Source: Pseudorhodoferax sp. Leaf274 | Lineage (GTDB): Bacteria; Pseudomonadota; Gammaproteobacteria; Burkholderiales; Burkholderiaceae_C | DNA: 64,000 nt | Direction of reading: 5' to 3' | Assembly (NCBI RefSeq): GCF_001422445.1 | Contig: NZ_LMNA01000027.1 | Location: forward strand, 124,001-188,000 | Shown here: positions 41,660 to 49,573 of the stretch, piece by piece | Layout of the letters: each line of letters begins with the position of its first letter | Numbering within the stretch: position 1 is the stretch's first letter | The notes under the pieces: model-generated | What the model was told of the DNA's origin: nothing | The model's input: the letters and a program-made list of their open reading frames with translations, nothing else | Databases searched by the model: none | Translations under genes and position numbers: made by a program

Positions 41660-42635
41660 GCAGTGCGGCGGCGTTCAGTGGCGTCAGGGGCTTGCCGTGC
41701 ACGAGATAGCCGATCAGGTTGTCCGCCGCCAGGTTGGCCATGGCCAGGCGGGTCGGCACGCTGGCGCTGGCGATGTGCGGGGTCAGCACCACGTTGGGCA
41801 CGTCCAGCAGGCCGGGGTGCACGGAGGGCTCGCCCTCGAACACGTCCAGGCCGGCGGCCGCGATGCGCCTGTCCTTGAGCGCAGCGGCCAGCGCGGCGTC
41901 GTCGACGATGCCGCCGCGCGCGATGTTGATGAGCGTGGCGGTCGGCTTCATCTGCGCCAGCTCGGCCGCACCGATGGCGTGGTGCGAGGCCGGCGAGTAC
42001 GGCAGCACCAGCACCAGGTGGTCTGCCTGCTGCAGCAGCTCCTGCTTGCCGACGTAGCGGGCCTTGCAGGCGGACTCCAGCTCGGGCGTCAGGCGCGACC
42101 GGTTGTGGTAGACCACGTTCATGCCGAAGCCGTGCGCGCCGCGGCGGGCGATGCCTTGGCCGATGCGGCCCATGCCCAGGATGCCCAGCGTGGCGCCATG
42201 CACGTCGCTGCCGGCGAAGAGGTCGTAGCTCCACTTGGTCCACTGGCCGGCGCGCAGGTAATGCTCGCTCTCGGCGATGCGCCGGGCGGTGGCCATCAGC
42301 AGCGCGAAGCCGAAGTCGGCCGTGGTCTCGGTCAGCACGTCGGGTGCGTTGGTGGCCAGCACGCCGCGCGCGCTCATGGCGTCGAGGTCGAAATTGTTGT
42401 AGCCGACCGCCATGTTGGCGGCGATCTTCAGATCGGGGCAGCGCGCCAGCAGCGCCGCGTCGATGCGCTCGCTGGCTGTGGTGAACACGCCCTGCTTGCC
42501 GGCCAGGCGGGCAGCCAGCTCGTCGGCGCTCCAGGTGGCGTCGGACTGGTTGCTGCTCACCTCGAAGTGCTGTGCCAGGCGCTCCAGCACTGCGGGGAAC
42601 ACGGCACGGGCGACGAGAACGGCAGGCTTGGTCAT
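41652..42635 (-). CDS. D-isomer-specific 2-hydroxyacid dehydrogenase (glyoxylate/hydroxypyruvate reductase type)
   Basis: A 327-residue enzyme with the NAD(P)-binding LGILGMGRIGQGIARR motif (about 150-165), catalytic arginine in NIARGG, glutamate in LDVFEGEP and histidine in LTPHIASAS. The sequence fits the GhrB/GyaR group, which reduces glyoxylate or hydroxypyruvate. It lies 10 bp after the antiporter gene and overlaps rmuC. It is probably co-expressed from the pncB promoter or an internal one. Confidence 0.87.
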   Translation of the reverse strand: MTKPAVLVARAVFPAVLERLAQHFEVSSNQSDATWSADELAARLAGKQGVFTTASERIDAALLARCPDLKIAANMAVGYNNFDLDAMSARGVLATNAPDVLTETTADFGFALLMATARRIAESEHYLRAGQWTKWSYDLFAGSDVHGATLGILGMGRIGQGIARRGAHGFGMNVVYHNRSRLTPELESACKARYVGKQELLQQADHLVLVLPYSPASHHAIGAAELAQMKPTATLINIARGGIVDDAALAAALKDRRIAAAGLDVFEGEPSVHPGLLDVPNVVLTPHIASASVPTRLAMANLAADNLIGYLVHGKPLTPLNAAALHA

Positions 42636-42645
42636 GGGTGGCCTT

Positions 42646-44052
42646 TCAGAGGAAGAACAGGAAGGTGACGATCACGAACAGGGGAAGCAGCACGGCGCAG
42701 GACCAGGCCATGTAGCCGAAGAAGCTGGGCATGGCCACGCCGCGCTCCTCGGCGATGGCCTTGACCATGAGGTTGGGTGCGTTGCCGATGTAGGAGTTGG
42801 CACCCATGAACACGGCGCCGGCCGAGATGGCCGCCAGGGTGGGCGCCAGCGTCGTCATGAGCTGCTGCGGATCGCCGCCCGCCGTGTTGAAGAACACGAG
42901 GTAGGTCGGCGCGTTGTCGAGGAAGGAACTCAGCACGCCGGCGGCCCAGAAGTACATCGCGGGCAGCGGCTGGCCATCGGGCCCGGTGACGGCGCGCACC
43001 ACGGCGGCGAAGGGGCCCTCGGTGCCGGCGCGCAGCATCGCGATGACGGGGATGATGGTCAGGAAGATGCCCGCGAACAGCTTGGCGACCTCGACCATCG
43101 GCCCCCAGGAGAACTGATTGTCGGCATGCACCTTGGCGGCAGTGAGCCTGAGCGACAGCACGGTGACGGCGACCAGGCCGATATCGCGCACCAGCGAGGG
43201 CAGCGGCACCGGCGTGCCGACCACGTCGAACACCACGGGCGATTGCCACAGGCCGCTCATGAGCACCAGGCCCACCACCACGGGCAGCAGTACGACGTTG
43301 ATGCCGCCTTCTAAACCCAGGCGCGGCGTGTCCGGCGTGGTGTCGACCGGCAGCACGCCTTCGCGCTTGTAGTACCAGCTGTCCAGCGCATGGAACAGCG
43401 CCAGCAGGCAGGCCAGCATGAACGCCGTCTCGGGCAGGAGGTGGCGCAGGGTCCAGAAAAATTCCACGCCCTTGAGGAAGCCCAGGAACAGCGGCGGGTC
43501 GCCCAGCGGCGTAAGCGAGCCGCCGATGTTGGAGACGATGAAGATGAAGAACACCACCACGTGCACCTTGTGCCGGCGGTTGTCGTTGGCGCGGACCAGC
43601 GGGCGGATCAACAGCACGGACGCGCCCGTGGTGCCCATGATGCTGGCCAACACGGCGCCGATGGCCAGGATGCCCGTGTTCAGTGCTGGGCTGCCGTGCA
43701 GGTTGCCGCGGATGTGGATGCCGCCTGCCACCACGAACAACGCGGTGAGCAGCACGATGAAGGGGATGTACTCGGCCAGCAGGGCGTGCACGAGGCTGGC
43801 ACCGGCCAGGCTCGGCCCGAAGACCAGCACGAAGGGCACGAAGAAGGCCAGCGCCCAGGCGGCGGTGATCTTGCCGTAGTGGTGGTGCCAAGTGCGCAAC
43901 GCGACCAGCGGGAACAGTGCGATCGACAGCAGCACGCCCGCGAACGGCAGCGCCCACCACGCGGCCAGGCTGCGGCCGTCCAGCTCGGCCGCCAGCGCAG
44001 CCACGGGCGCCCCCAGGCCCCACAGCAGCGCGGCGGACCGCCCTGCCCTCAT
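42646..44052 (-). CDS. NhaD-type/ion-transporter-superfamily sodium:proton antiporter
   Basis: A 468-residue inner-membrane protein with about 12 hydrophobic segments. It contains the conserved [22 protein letters not shown] segment and a second [15 protein letters not shown] hairpin, characteristic of NhaD and related IT-superfamily antiporters (also ArsB/CitM-like). A function in Na+/H+ exchange is the usual annotation, but anion transport is possible. The ATG overlaps the pncB stop (ATGA), so it is coupled to nicotinate phosphoribosyltransferase, an unexplained pairing. Confidence 0.8.
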   Translation of the reverse strand: MRAGRSAALLWGLGAPVAALAAELDGRSLAAWWALPFAGVLLSIALFPLVALRTWHHHYGKITAAWALAFFVPFVLVFGPSLAGASLVHALLAEYIPFIVLLTALFVVAGGIHIRGNLHGSPALNTGILAIGAVLASIMGTTGASVLLIRPLVRANDNRRHKVHVVVFFIFIVSNIGGSLTPLGDPPLFLGFLKGVEFFWTLRHLLPETAFMLACLLALFHALDSWYYKREGVLPVDTTPDTPRLGLEGGINVVLLPVVVGLVLMSGLWQSPVVFDVVGTPVPLPSLVRDIGLVAVTVLSLRLTAAKVHADNQFSWGPMVEVAKLFAGIFLTIIPVIAMLRAGTEGPFAAVVRAVTGPDGQPLPAMYFWAAGVLSSFLDNAPTYLVFFNTAGGDPQQLMTTLAPTLAAISAGAVFMGANSYIGNAPNLMVKAIAEERGVAMPSFFGYMAWSCAVLLPLFVIVTFLFFL

Positions 44053-45245
44053 GCGGCAGGCTGCTCGATCTCGAACACCTGGCGCAGGTAGGCCAGGTAC
44101 TTCTCGTCATCGCACATGTTCTTGGATGGCGTGTCCGACAGCTTGGCCACGGGCTGCCCGTTGCAGCGCACCATCTTGATGACGATCTGCAGCGGCACAT
44201 GGTCCGGCGGGTCGCCCAGGTCGTTGGTGAGGTTGGTGCCGATGCCGAAGGCCAGCTGGCAGCGGCCACGGAAGCGCTGGTAGAGCTCGATGGTGCGCGG
44301 CACGGTCAGGCCGTCGCTGAAGATCAGCGTCTTGGTATGCGGGTCGACGCGGTTCTGGCGGTAGTGCGCGATCAGCCGCTCGCCCCAGGTGAACGGGTCG
44401 CCGCTGTCGTGGCGGGCGCCATCGAACAGCTTGCAGAAGTACATGTCGAAGTCGCGCAGGAAGGCGCTCATGCCGTAGACGTCGGACAGCGCGATGCCGA
44501 GGTCGCCGCGGTACTCCTTGGCCCATGAATCGAAGGCGAACACCTGGCTGTCGCGCAGCCGCGGGCCGAGCGCCTGGCAGGCCTGCAGGTATTCGTGCGC
44601 CACGGTGCCGAGCGGCGTCAGGCCGAGCTTCATGGCGTACAGCACGTTGCTGGTGCCGGCCAGCTGGCCCTGGGGGCCGGTGCCCAACCGGTCGGACAGG
44701 CGCCGCAGCACTTCCTCGTGCCAGGTCTTGGAGAAGCGCCGGCGCGTGCCGTAGTCGGCGATCTTGAGGTCCGCCAGGCCTTCGCCCTGCAGCTGCGCCA
44801 CCTTGCGTTCCAGCCGCGCACGGCCCAGGTCGAGCCGCGCACCGGCGGCGGTGTTGCGGAAGTAGACCTCGTTGACGATGGCCAGCACCGGGATCTCGAA
44901 CAGGATGGTGTGCAGCCAGGGCCCGCGGATGCTGATCTCGATGTCGCCCGACGGCAGCGGCTGGACCTCGATGTACTTCTCGTTGAGCTTGAACAGGCCC
45001 AGGAAGTCGATGAAGTCGCTCTTGATGAAGCGCAGCGAGCGCAGGTAGGCCAGCTCGGCGTCCTGGAAGCGCAGCGTGCACAGGTGCCGGATCTCCTCGC
45101 GGATCTCGTTCACGTAGGGCGCCAGGGGCACGCTGTTGCGGCACTTGAAGCGGTACTCCACCTGCGCCCCCGGGAACTGGTGCAGAACCACCTGCATCAT
45201 CGTGAACTTGTACAGGTCGGTGTCGAGGAGGCTGCTGAGGATCAT
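44049..45245 (-). CDS. pncB: nicotinate phosphoribosyltransferase
   Basis: A 398-residue NAPRTase of normal PncB length that makes nicotinate mononucleotide from nicotinate, PRPP and ATP in NAD salvage. It has RFKCRNS near the start, the GTRRRFS segment with the phosphorylated-histidine region downstream ([12 protein letters not shown]), and the PRPP/ribose motif [16 protein letters not shown]. The start is the ATG at 45245. It is the first gene of a five-gene minus-strand run. Confidence 0.95.
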   Translation of the reverse strand: MILSSLLDTDLYKFTMMQVVLHQFPGAQVEYRFKCRNSVPLAPYVNEIREEIRHLCTLRFQDAELAYLRSLRFIKSDFIDFLGLFKLNEKYIEVQPLPSGDIEISIRGPWLHTILFEIPVLAIVNEVYFRNTAAGARLDLGRARLERKVAQLQGEGLADLKIADYGTRRRFSKTWHEEVLRRLSDRLGTGPQGQLAGTSNVLYAMKLGLTPLGTVAHEYLQACQALGPRLRDSQVFAFDSWAKEYRGDLGIALSDVYGMSAFLRDFDMYFCKLFDGARHDSGDPFTWGERLIAHYRQNRVDPHTKTLIFSDGLTVPRTIELYQRFRGRCQLAFGIGTNLTNDLGDPPDHVPLQIVIKMVRCNGQPVAKLSDTPSKNMCDDEKYLAYLRQVFEIEQPAA

Positions 45246-45353
45246 GGTTGGCGGGCCGCGCGGGCTTGTCTCCGGCTCGATGCTTCAGGGTGATGACAGG
45301 GCATTGTCGCAGGCGTGGCGTGCGGTTTTTTCTGCACGGCGCGAAGCATTCGG

Positions 45354-45416
45354 CCTACGCCGGCAGACCTGGGCGTCCTACCGTGCTGCCCTGCAGCGCT
45401 GCCTACAGTGGTCTCA
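45354..45416 (+). promoter_or_regulatory. three CCTAC elements upstream of csbD
   Basis: CCTAC occurs at 45354-45358, 45377-45381 (as TCCTAC) and 45412-45416, in the 215-bp gap between divergent pncB and csbD. It is the densest occurrence of this element in the window. Confidence 0.35.
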
Positions 45417-45460
45417 CGTTCCAAGCACCCGCAGGGAACGCACTCACAAGGAGATCGGAC

Positions 45461-45682
45461 ATGAACAACGACAAGGTCGAAGGCAACTGGAAGCAGTTCA
45501 AGGGCAAGGTCCAGGAGCAGTGGGGAAAGCTCACGAACGACGATCTGGACGTGATCGAAGGCCGGCGCGAACAGCTGTTGGGCCGCATCCAGGAACGCCA
45601 TGGCGTGGCCAAGGACGAAGCCGAACGCCAGGTGCGCGACTGGGAAAGCCGCAACCCGACCTTCTTCTTCGAGAAGTCCTGA
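45461..45682 (+). CDS. CsbD-family stress protein
   Basis: A 73-residue CsbD-like protein of the YjbJ type: NDKVEGNWKQFKGKVQEQWGKLTNDDL is the diagnostic core, and the C-terminus ends in an aromatic FFFEKS. YjbJ is among the most abundant stationary-phase proteins of E. coli; its function is unknown. It has a perfect AAGGAG site. It is the second CsbD paralogue in the window and is followed 45 bp later by a secreted cysteine-repeat protein. Confidence 0.9.
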   Translation: MNNDKVEGNWKQFKGKVQEQWGKLTNDDLDVIEGRREQLLGRIQERHGVAKDEAERQVRDWESRNPTFFFEKS

Positions 45683-45727
45683 GTCAGTCCTGAACCCGAC
45701 CCAACCAACGAACCGAGGAGTACCACC

Positions 45728-46138
45728 ATGCAAGCCACGACCATCAAGCACGCGCTGACCGCCCTTGGTGTCGCCATGACGTTCACGCTGGCATCGCACG
45801 CCAGCGCCATGACGCGCGACGAGTACAAGGCCGCCGAGGACCGCGTCGAGGCCGAGTACAAGGCGGACAAGCAGCGCTGCGACGGCCTGGCCGGCAATGC
45901 CAAGGATGTGTGTCAGAGCGAAGCCAAGGGCAAGGAGAAGATTGCCAAGGCCGAACTCGATGCGCAGTACAAGCCCAGCGCCAAGGCCACCGCCAAGGTT
46001 GCCGAAGCCAAGGCCGACGCCGCTTACGACACCGCCAAGCAGAAGTGCGATGAGCTGGCCGGCAACACCAAGGACGTGTGCATGAAGGACGCCAAGGCCG
46101 CCCACGTGGCCGCCATGGCCGACGCCAAGCGCAGCTGA
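45728..46138 (+). CDS. secreted protein with two cysteine-containing repeats
   Basis: A 136-residue protein with a clear signal peptide (cleavage after SHASA) and a lysine/alanine-rich helical mature part. Two internal repeats (about residues 48-70 and 98-120) read KQRCDGLAGNAKDVCQSEAKG and KQKCDELAGNTKDVCMKDAKA in outline. Each has a C-x11-C pair that could form a disulfide in the periplasm. No function is known. Shine-Dalgarno GAGGAG. Its place after csbD suggests stress-linked expression. Confidence 0.7.
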   Translation: MQATTIKHALTALGVAMTFTLASHASAMTRDEYKAAEDRVEAEYKADKQRCDGLAGNAKDVCQSEAKGKEKIAKAELDAQYKPSAKATAKVAEAKADAAYDTAKQKCDELAGNTKDVCMKDAKAAHVAAMADAKRS

Positions 46139-46190
46139 CGCGCAGCACCGCTTGTGGCCTGGTTGGCGCGCGATGGCGCACGGCAGGCCC

Positions 46191-46236
46191 GTTCGGGCCG
46201 GTACGGGAACGCTCCCGGCGGGCCCGAACCCGTTTT
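46191..46236 (+). terminator. terminator-like hairpin between convergent genes
   Basis: GTTCGGGCC (46191-46199) pairs with GGCCCGAAC (46221-46229) around a nested CGGGA/TCCCG hairpin, followed by CCGTTTT. It probably ends the csbD transcript and may work on both strands. Confidence 0.55.
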
Positions 46237-46691
46237 CAGAGCAGCGGCCTCAGCACCGCGCGCAGCGCCTCGGGGACGGGCACCGGACGGCGGCTTGCAC
46301 GGTCCACGTACACGTGCACGAAGTGGCCGTGGGCAGCCGTTTGCGGTACACCGTGCGCGAACAGGCCGACCTCGTACCGCACGCTGCTGCCGCCCAGGCG
46401 CGCCACGCGCAGCCCTGCCTCGATGGCCTGGGGGAAGGCCAGCGGGGCGAAGTACTGGCACTGTGTCTCCACGACTAGGCCGATGGTGGGGCTGCGCTCG
46501 ACGTCCAGCGCCCCCTGCTCGATCAGGTAGGCGTTCACCGCCGTGTCGAACCAGCTGTAGTAAACGACGTTGTTGACATGGCCGTAGGCATCGTTGTCGG
46601 CCCAGCGCGTGGTGATAGGACGGAACACCCGGAAGTCCTCGCGCCCGCGCGGCTGGGCGCGGGCCGGGACGGAAGCTGCGGTCTCAGGCAT
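46236..46691 (-). CDS. acyl-CoA thioesterase (4HBT hot-dog family)
   Basis: A 151-residue single hot-dog-fold thioesterase with the catalytic/CoA motif [21 protein letters not shown] (Asp near residue 31, in the DxxGHVNN pattern) of the 4-hydroxybenzoyl-CoA thioesterase/YbgC group. It hydrolyses an acyl-CoA; the substrate is not evident. A 30-codon upstream extension is open, but the ATG at 46691 gives the normal length. It is divergent from the phasin gene. Confidence 0.82.
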   Translation of the reverse strand: MPETAASVPARAQPRGREDFRVFRPITTRWADNDAYGHVNNVVYYSWFDTAVNAYLIEQGALDVERSPTIGLVVETQCQYFAPLAFPQAIEAGLRVARLGGSSVRYEVGLFAHGVPQTAAHGHFVHVYVDRASRRPVPVPEALRAVLRPLL

Positions 46692-46751
46692 CGCGGCATT
46701 CTGCCAGCCGGGCTGGACAAGCCCGGCGTGGTTTAGAAGGCGCGCTCTAGA

Positions 46752-46768
46752 TTGTTGCAATGCAGCAA
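46752..46768. promoter_or_regulatory. upstream TGCA-palindrome operator of the phasin promoter
   Basis: TTGTTGCAATGCAGCAA fits the palindromic pattern TTGyTGCAnTGCArCAA. It is centred about 50 bp upstream of the predicted phasin transcription start, just before the -35. TGC-rich palindromes of this kind are recognised by the PHA-responsive repressor PhaR. Confidence 0.55.
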
Positions 46769-46775
46769 AAAAAGC

Positions 46776-46803
46776 TTGCACCCCCGCGGTGCATCCCTAT
46801 AAT
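46776..46803 (+). promoter_or_regulatory. strong sigma-70 promoter of the phasin gene
   Basis: TTGCAC (46776-46781) and a consensus TATAAT (46798-46803) are separated by 16 bp. The transcript would carry about 78 nt of leader before the phasin ATG. This is the best promoter match in the window. Confidence 0.8.
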
Positions 46804-46810
46804 TCGTTCC

Positions 46811-46827
46811 ATGCTGCACTGCAACAT
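46811..46827. promoter_or_regulatory. downstream TGCA-palindrome operator of the phasin promoter
   Basis: ATGCTGCACTGCAACAT matches the upstream operator (in inverted orientation) at 14 of 17 positions and lies at about +1 to +17, where a bound repressor would block transcription. Confidence 0.55.
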
Positions 46828-46887
46828 CACTGGATGAGGCGGGAGAGCAGCAAACGATCCCGACCATTTTTCAAACTGGAGATTCAC

Positions 46888-47439
46888 ATGCTGACCGCTG
46901 ACCAAATCGTTGCGACCCACAAAGCCAACTTCGACATCCTGTTCGGCCTGACCGCCAAGGCTTTCGAAGGCGTGGAGAAGCTGGTCGAACTGAACGTCAC
47001 CGCTTCCAAGGCTGCCCTGGCCGAAGCTGCCGACACCGCCCAAGCCGCCCTGTCGGTCAAGGACGCGCAAGAACTGCTGGCCCTGCAAGCCAGCCTGCTG
47101 CAGCCCCTGGCCGAGAAGACCGCTGCCTACAGCCGCCACGTCTACGAAATCGCCCAAGGCACCGGCGCTGAATTCGGCAAGGCTTTCGAAGCACAAGCCG
47201 GCGAAGCCCAGAAGAAGTTCCTGTCGGCCGTCGACACCGCTGCCAAGAACGCCCCCGCCGGTTCCGAGACCGCCGTGGCCGTGTTCAAGAGCGCAGTCGC
47301 CGCCGGCACCAACGCCCTGGAATCCGTGCAGAAGGCCGTCAAGCAAGCCAGCGACGTGGCCGAAGCCAACTTCAACGCGGTCGCCACCTCGGCCGTGAAC
47401 GCAGGCAAGACGGCCACCGCTGCCGCCAAGAAGCGTTGA
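46888..47439 (+). CDS. phaP: phasin (PHA granule-associated protein)
   Basis: A 183-residue phasin with the N-terminal [22 protein letters not shown] segment of the phasin_2 family, long amphipathic helices and a basic alanine/lysine C-terminus (TAAAKKR). It coats polyhydroxyalkanoate granules in the cytoplasm and controls their size. Codon use (GCT, AAC, CTG) is that of a highly expressed gene. It has a TGGAGA site, a near-consensus promoter and two candidate PhaR operators, implying repression unless PHA granules are present. No PHA synthase is in the window. Confidence 0.93.
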   Translation: MLTADQIVATHKANFDILFGLTAKAFEGVEKLVELNVTASKAALAEAADTAQAALSVKDAQELLALQASLLQPLAEKTAAYSRHVYEIAQGTGAEFGKAFEAQAGEAQKKFLSAVDTAAKNAPAGSETAVAVFKSAVAAGTNALESVQKAVKQASDVAEANFNAVATSAVNAGKTATAAAKKR

Positions 47440-47529
47440 TTCGTTTTTCTGGGAGACCGGCGCTGGCCGGCTCCCGCGAGTTGTCTCCTCGGGTTTCTTC
47501 GAATTCATCGGAGTTCAGGAACCCCTTCA

Positions 47530-47557
47530 AGGGCCCCGCCATGCGGGGCCTTTTTTT
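47530..47557 (+). terminator. intrinsic terminator of phaP
   Basis: GGCCCCGC/GCGGGGCC stem with a 3-nt loop and seven T residues. The 90 bp between the phaP stop and this hairpin also hold a GGGAG-CCGGC stem-loop near 47451-47476. Confidence 0.92.
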
Positions 47558-47622
47558 GTGCCCGGGATTTGCGCAAGAATGATTCGCGTTGGCCTTAACA
47601 TCGCCGGCTTCATCGTTCGAGG

Positions 47623-48669
47623 ATGCCCATGTTGAAGAAAGCCATCTCCCTGGCCGCGCTGTTGCTGGCCGCCGGCACCGCCCTGGCGCAAGACCAGGTC
47701 GTGAACCTGTATTCGGCGCGCCACTACGCGACCGACGAGGCGCTGTACAGCAACTTCACCAAGGCAACCGGCATCAAGATCAACCGGGTGGATGCGGGCG
47801 ATGCGGACATCATCGCCCGCCTGAAGGCCGAGGGCAGCGCATCGCCTGCCGACGTGATCCTGTTGGTCGACGCCGCGCGGCTGTACCGCGGCGAGGTCGA
47901 CGGCCTGTTCCAGCCGATCCGCTCCAAGCTGCTGGAAGACGCCATCCCGACCAACCTGCGCTCGCAGCCGGCGGCGGACGGCGGCGTGTCCTGGTGGGGC
48001 TTTTCCACGCGGGCCCGCGTCATCGTCTACGACAAGGCGACGCTGAAGGCCAGCGATGTGGACACGTACGAGAAGCTGGCCTCGCCCGCGCTCAAGGGCA
48101 AGATCTGCATCCGCTCGGGTTCGCACCCCTACAACCTGAGCCTGTTCGGCGCCGTGATGGAACACATGGGCGAGACCCGCACCGAGGAGTGGCTCAAGGG
48201 CATCGTGGCCAACCTGGCGCGCGACCCCAAGGGCGGCGACACCGACCAGATCAAGGCCGTGGCCTCCGGCGAATGCGCCGTCGGCGTGACCAACAGCTAT
48301 TACCTGGCGCGCATGATCCGCTCCACCAACCCGGCCGACCGCACCGTGGCCGAGCGCGTGGGCGTGGTGTTTCCCAACCAGGGCACCTGGGGCACGCACC
48401 TGAACATCGCCGGCGGCGCAGTGGCCAAGTACGCCAAGAACCGCGACAACGCGGTCAAGCTGCTCGAGTACCTGGCCAGCCCGGAGGCGCAGAACTACTT
48501 CGCCAACGGCAACAACGAATGGCCGACCGCCAAGGGCGTGAAGGTCGACAACCCGGCCCTGGCGGCCATGGTGCCCAATGGCTTCAAGTCCGAGACGATC
48601 CCGATCGGTCAGGTCGGGGCGCACCAGCTCAAGGTGCAGCAGATGCTGGACCGCGTGGGCTTCAAGTAA
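47623..48669 (+). CDS. iron(III)-type ABC transporter substrate-binding protein
   Basis: A 348-residue periplasmic binding protein with a signal peptide (cleavage after GTALAQ) and the FutA/FbpA family features: NLYSARHY at the start, ADVILLVDAARL, WWGFSTRARVIVYD and a TNSYYLAR segment supplying the tyrosine pair that binds Fe(III). It feeds ferric iron to an inner-membrane ABC permease. No permease or ATPase gene is adjacent, so it must work with one encoded elsewhere. A weak AATGATT stretch upstream falls short of a Fur box. Confidence 0.85.
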   Translation: MPMLKKAISLAALLLAAGTALAQDQVVNLYSARHYATDEALYSNFTKATGIKINRVDAGDADIIARLKAEGSASPADVILLVDAARLYRGEVDGLFQPIRSKLLEDAIPTNLRSQPAADGGVSWWGFSTRARVIVYDKATLKASDVDTYEKLASPALKGKICIRSGSHPYNLSLFGAVMEHMGETRTEEWLKGIVANLARDPKGGDTDQIKAVASGECAVGVTNSYYLARMIRSTNPADRTVAERVGVVFPNQGTWGTHLNIAGGAVAKYAKNRDNAVKLLEYLASPEAQNYFANGNNEWPTAKGVKVDNPALAAMVPNGFKSETIPIGQVGAHQLKVQQMLDRVGFK

Positions 48670-48686
48670 TCCGCGCAGCGTCCTGC

Positions 48687-48710
48687 AAGGGCCGCCTTCG
48701 GGCGGCCCTT
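48687..48710 (+). terminator. UUCG-loop hairpin after the iron-binding protein gene
   Basis: AAGGGCCGCC-TTCG-GGCGGCCCTT is a perfect 10-bp stem with a stable tetraloop 17 bp after the stop. There is no T-tract, so termination is likely but not proven. Confidence 0.6.
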
Positions 48711-48731
48711 GTCGTTGGGCGGGCGCCATAA

Positions 48732-48747
48732 TTGACGTTTACGTCAA
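48732..48747. promoter_or_regulatory. TTGACGTTTACGTCAA palindrome upstream of the SDR gene
   Basis: A 16-bp palindrome (only the central TT breaks symmetry) immediately follows a CATAAT -10-like hexamer (48727-48732), so it covers the transcription start. Similar TTGACGT-type palindromes are reported for MerR-family LiuR in acyl-CoA and branched-chain amino-acid catabolism. Confidence 0.6.
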
Positions 48748-48770
48748 CGTCAACCACCAAAGGAGCACAC

Positions 48771-49529
<759 letters not shown>

Positions 49530-49573
49530 CCCCTTTCCCCATGGACAGGCCGCGGCCTGTGTAAGCTCGCCCC

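Noticed and set aside
46811-46837. Eight-codon ORF in the phasin leader
   Set aside because: It coincides with the downstream TGCA operator and has no Shine-Dalgarno; the sequence is better explained as an operator.
47579-47600. Possible Fur box upstream of the iron-binding protein gene
   Set aside because: Only an AATGATT half-match; too far from the 19-bp consensus.
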